From NCBI GenBank assembly GCA_012516115.1, contig JAAYXC010000443.1, forward strand, positions 1 through 6,775: DNA of 6,775 nucleotides, given 5' to 3'. Below are positions 6,706-6,775 of the stretch, in pieces. The notes beneath the pieces are model-generated. The model ran no database searches. It had not been told where the DNA came from and was given only the letters and a program-made list of their open reading frames with translations. The position numbers and the translations under genes were made by a program. How positions within the stretch are numbered: position 1 is the first letter of the stretch; every line of letters starts with the position of its first letter. The stretch is from Bacillota bacterium. GTDB lineage: Bacteria > Bacillota > UBA4882 > JAAYXC01.

Positions 6706-6725
6706 GCACGTGGTGACGCACGTGC
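6706..6725 (+). repeat. CACGTG inverted repeat
   Basis: GCACGTG (6706-6712) and CACGTGC (6719-6725) are perfect reverse complements around GTGACG. Each arm also contains the palindrome CACGTG. The element follows a GCGCGCGCGC stretch (6698-6707). No T-run follows, so it is not an intrinsic terminator. It could be an operator-like site or the stem of a transcript from outside the window. The remaining bases to the window end show no supported gene. Confidence 0.4.
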
Positions 6726-6775
6726 AGATTCCGATAGCATCTCCATTCTCCCGGCGTGCCTTCGTTCTCCCTGCC

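Noticed and set aside
6654..6746. 30-codon ORF on the - strand (ATG at 6746-6744)
   Set aside because: It is low-complexity Ala/Arg/Pro sequence reading through the inverted repeat and antisense to the better-supported 30-codon + ORF.
6710..6775. GTG-started frame open to the window end
   Set aside because: Twenty-two codons with no ribosome binding site and a start inside the inverted repeat; not enough to call a gene.

Overview
The window holds one GC-rich bacterial restriction-modification operon on the + strand, in the layout of a Type III system: a very large DNA methyltransferase (Mod) followed almost without a gap by a large helicase-nuclease (Res). The conserved motifs are easy to see: DPPYNT and FAGSGTT in Mod, and ATGSGKT, DEGH, SAT, QLFGRGVRLKG and a C-terminal PD-(D/E)XK-like motif in Res. 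Shine-Dalgarno sequences are of the ordinary bacterial type. Flanking coding DNA is GC-rich (47/60 G+C counted at 781-840; 40/60 at 2821-2880). The host is therefore some high-GC bacterium, but nothing here identifies it further.

Layout: 1-39 may be the last codons of an upstream gene. 60-3237 is mod. Its reading frame is broken near position 312 by what looks like a 4-bp tandem duplication (CGAA CGAA at 308-315). Removing one copy restores a continuous 1057-residue protein with a family-like sequence at the junction, so mod as given is a frameshifted gene, an OFF variant or a sequence error. From about 1490 to 2455, the part of mod that carries motif IV, the presumed target-recognition region and the approach to motif I is strongly AT-rich (18/60 G+C at 1861-1920). 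High GC returns abruptly inside the FAGSGTT codons. This suggests that the specificity region was swapped in by recombination from an AT-rich donor. 3240-6434 is res, intact at 1064 residues and probably translationally coupled to mod.

6435-6775 has no sizeable gene. It holds a 14-codon ORF touching the res stop, a 30-codon ORF with a good ribosome binding site, several short inverted repeats that could fold into alternative RNA structures, and a CACGTG-containing inverted repeat.

In Type III systems Mod recognises and methylates the site, and Res needs Mod to cleave. A broken mod would thus disable both activities without exposing the host to an unguarded nuclease. Both proteins are longer at the N-terminus than EcoP1I/EcoP15I-type enzymes: Mod has roughly 390 extra residues before its catalytic motifs, and Res about 166 residues before Walker A. 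The pair is best called a large-Mod, Type III-like system rather than a textbook one.
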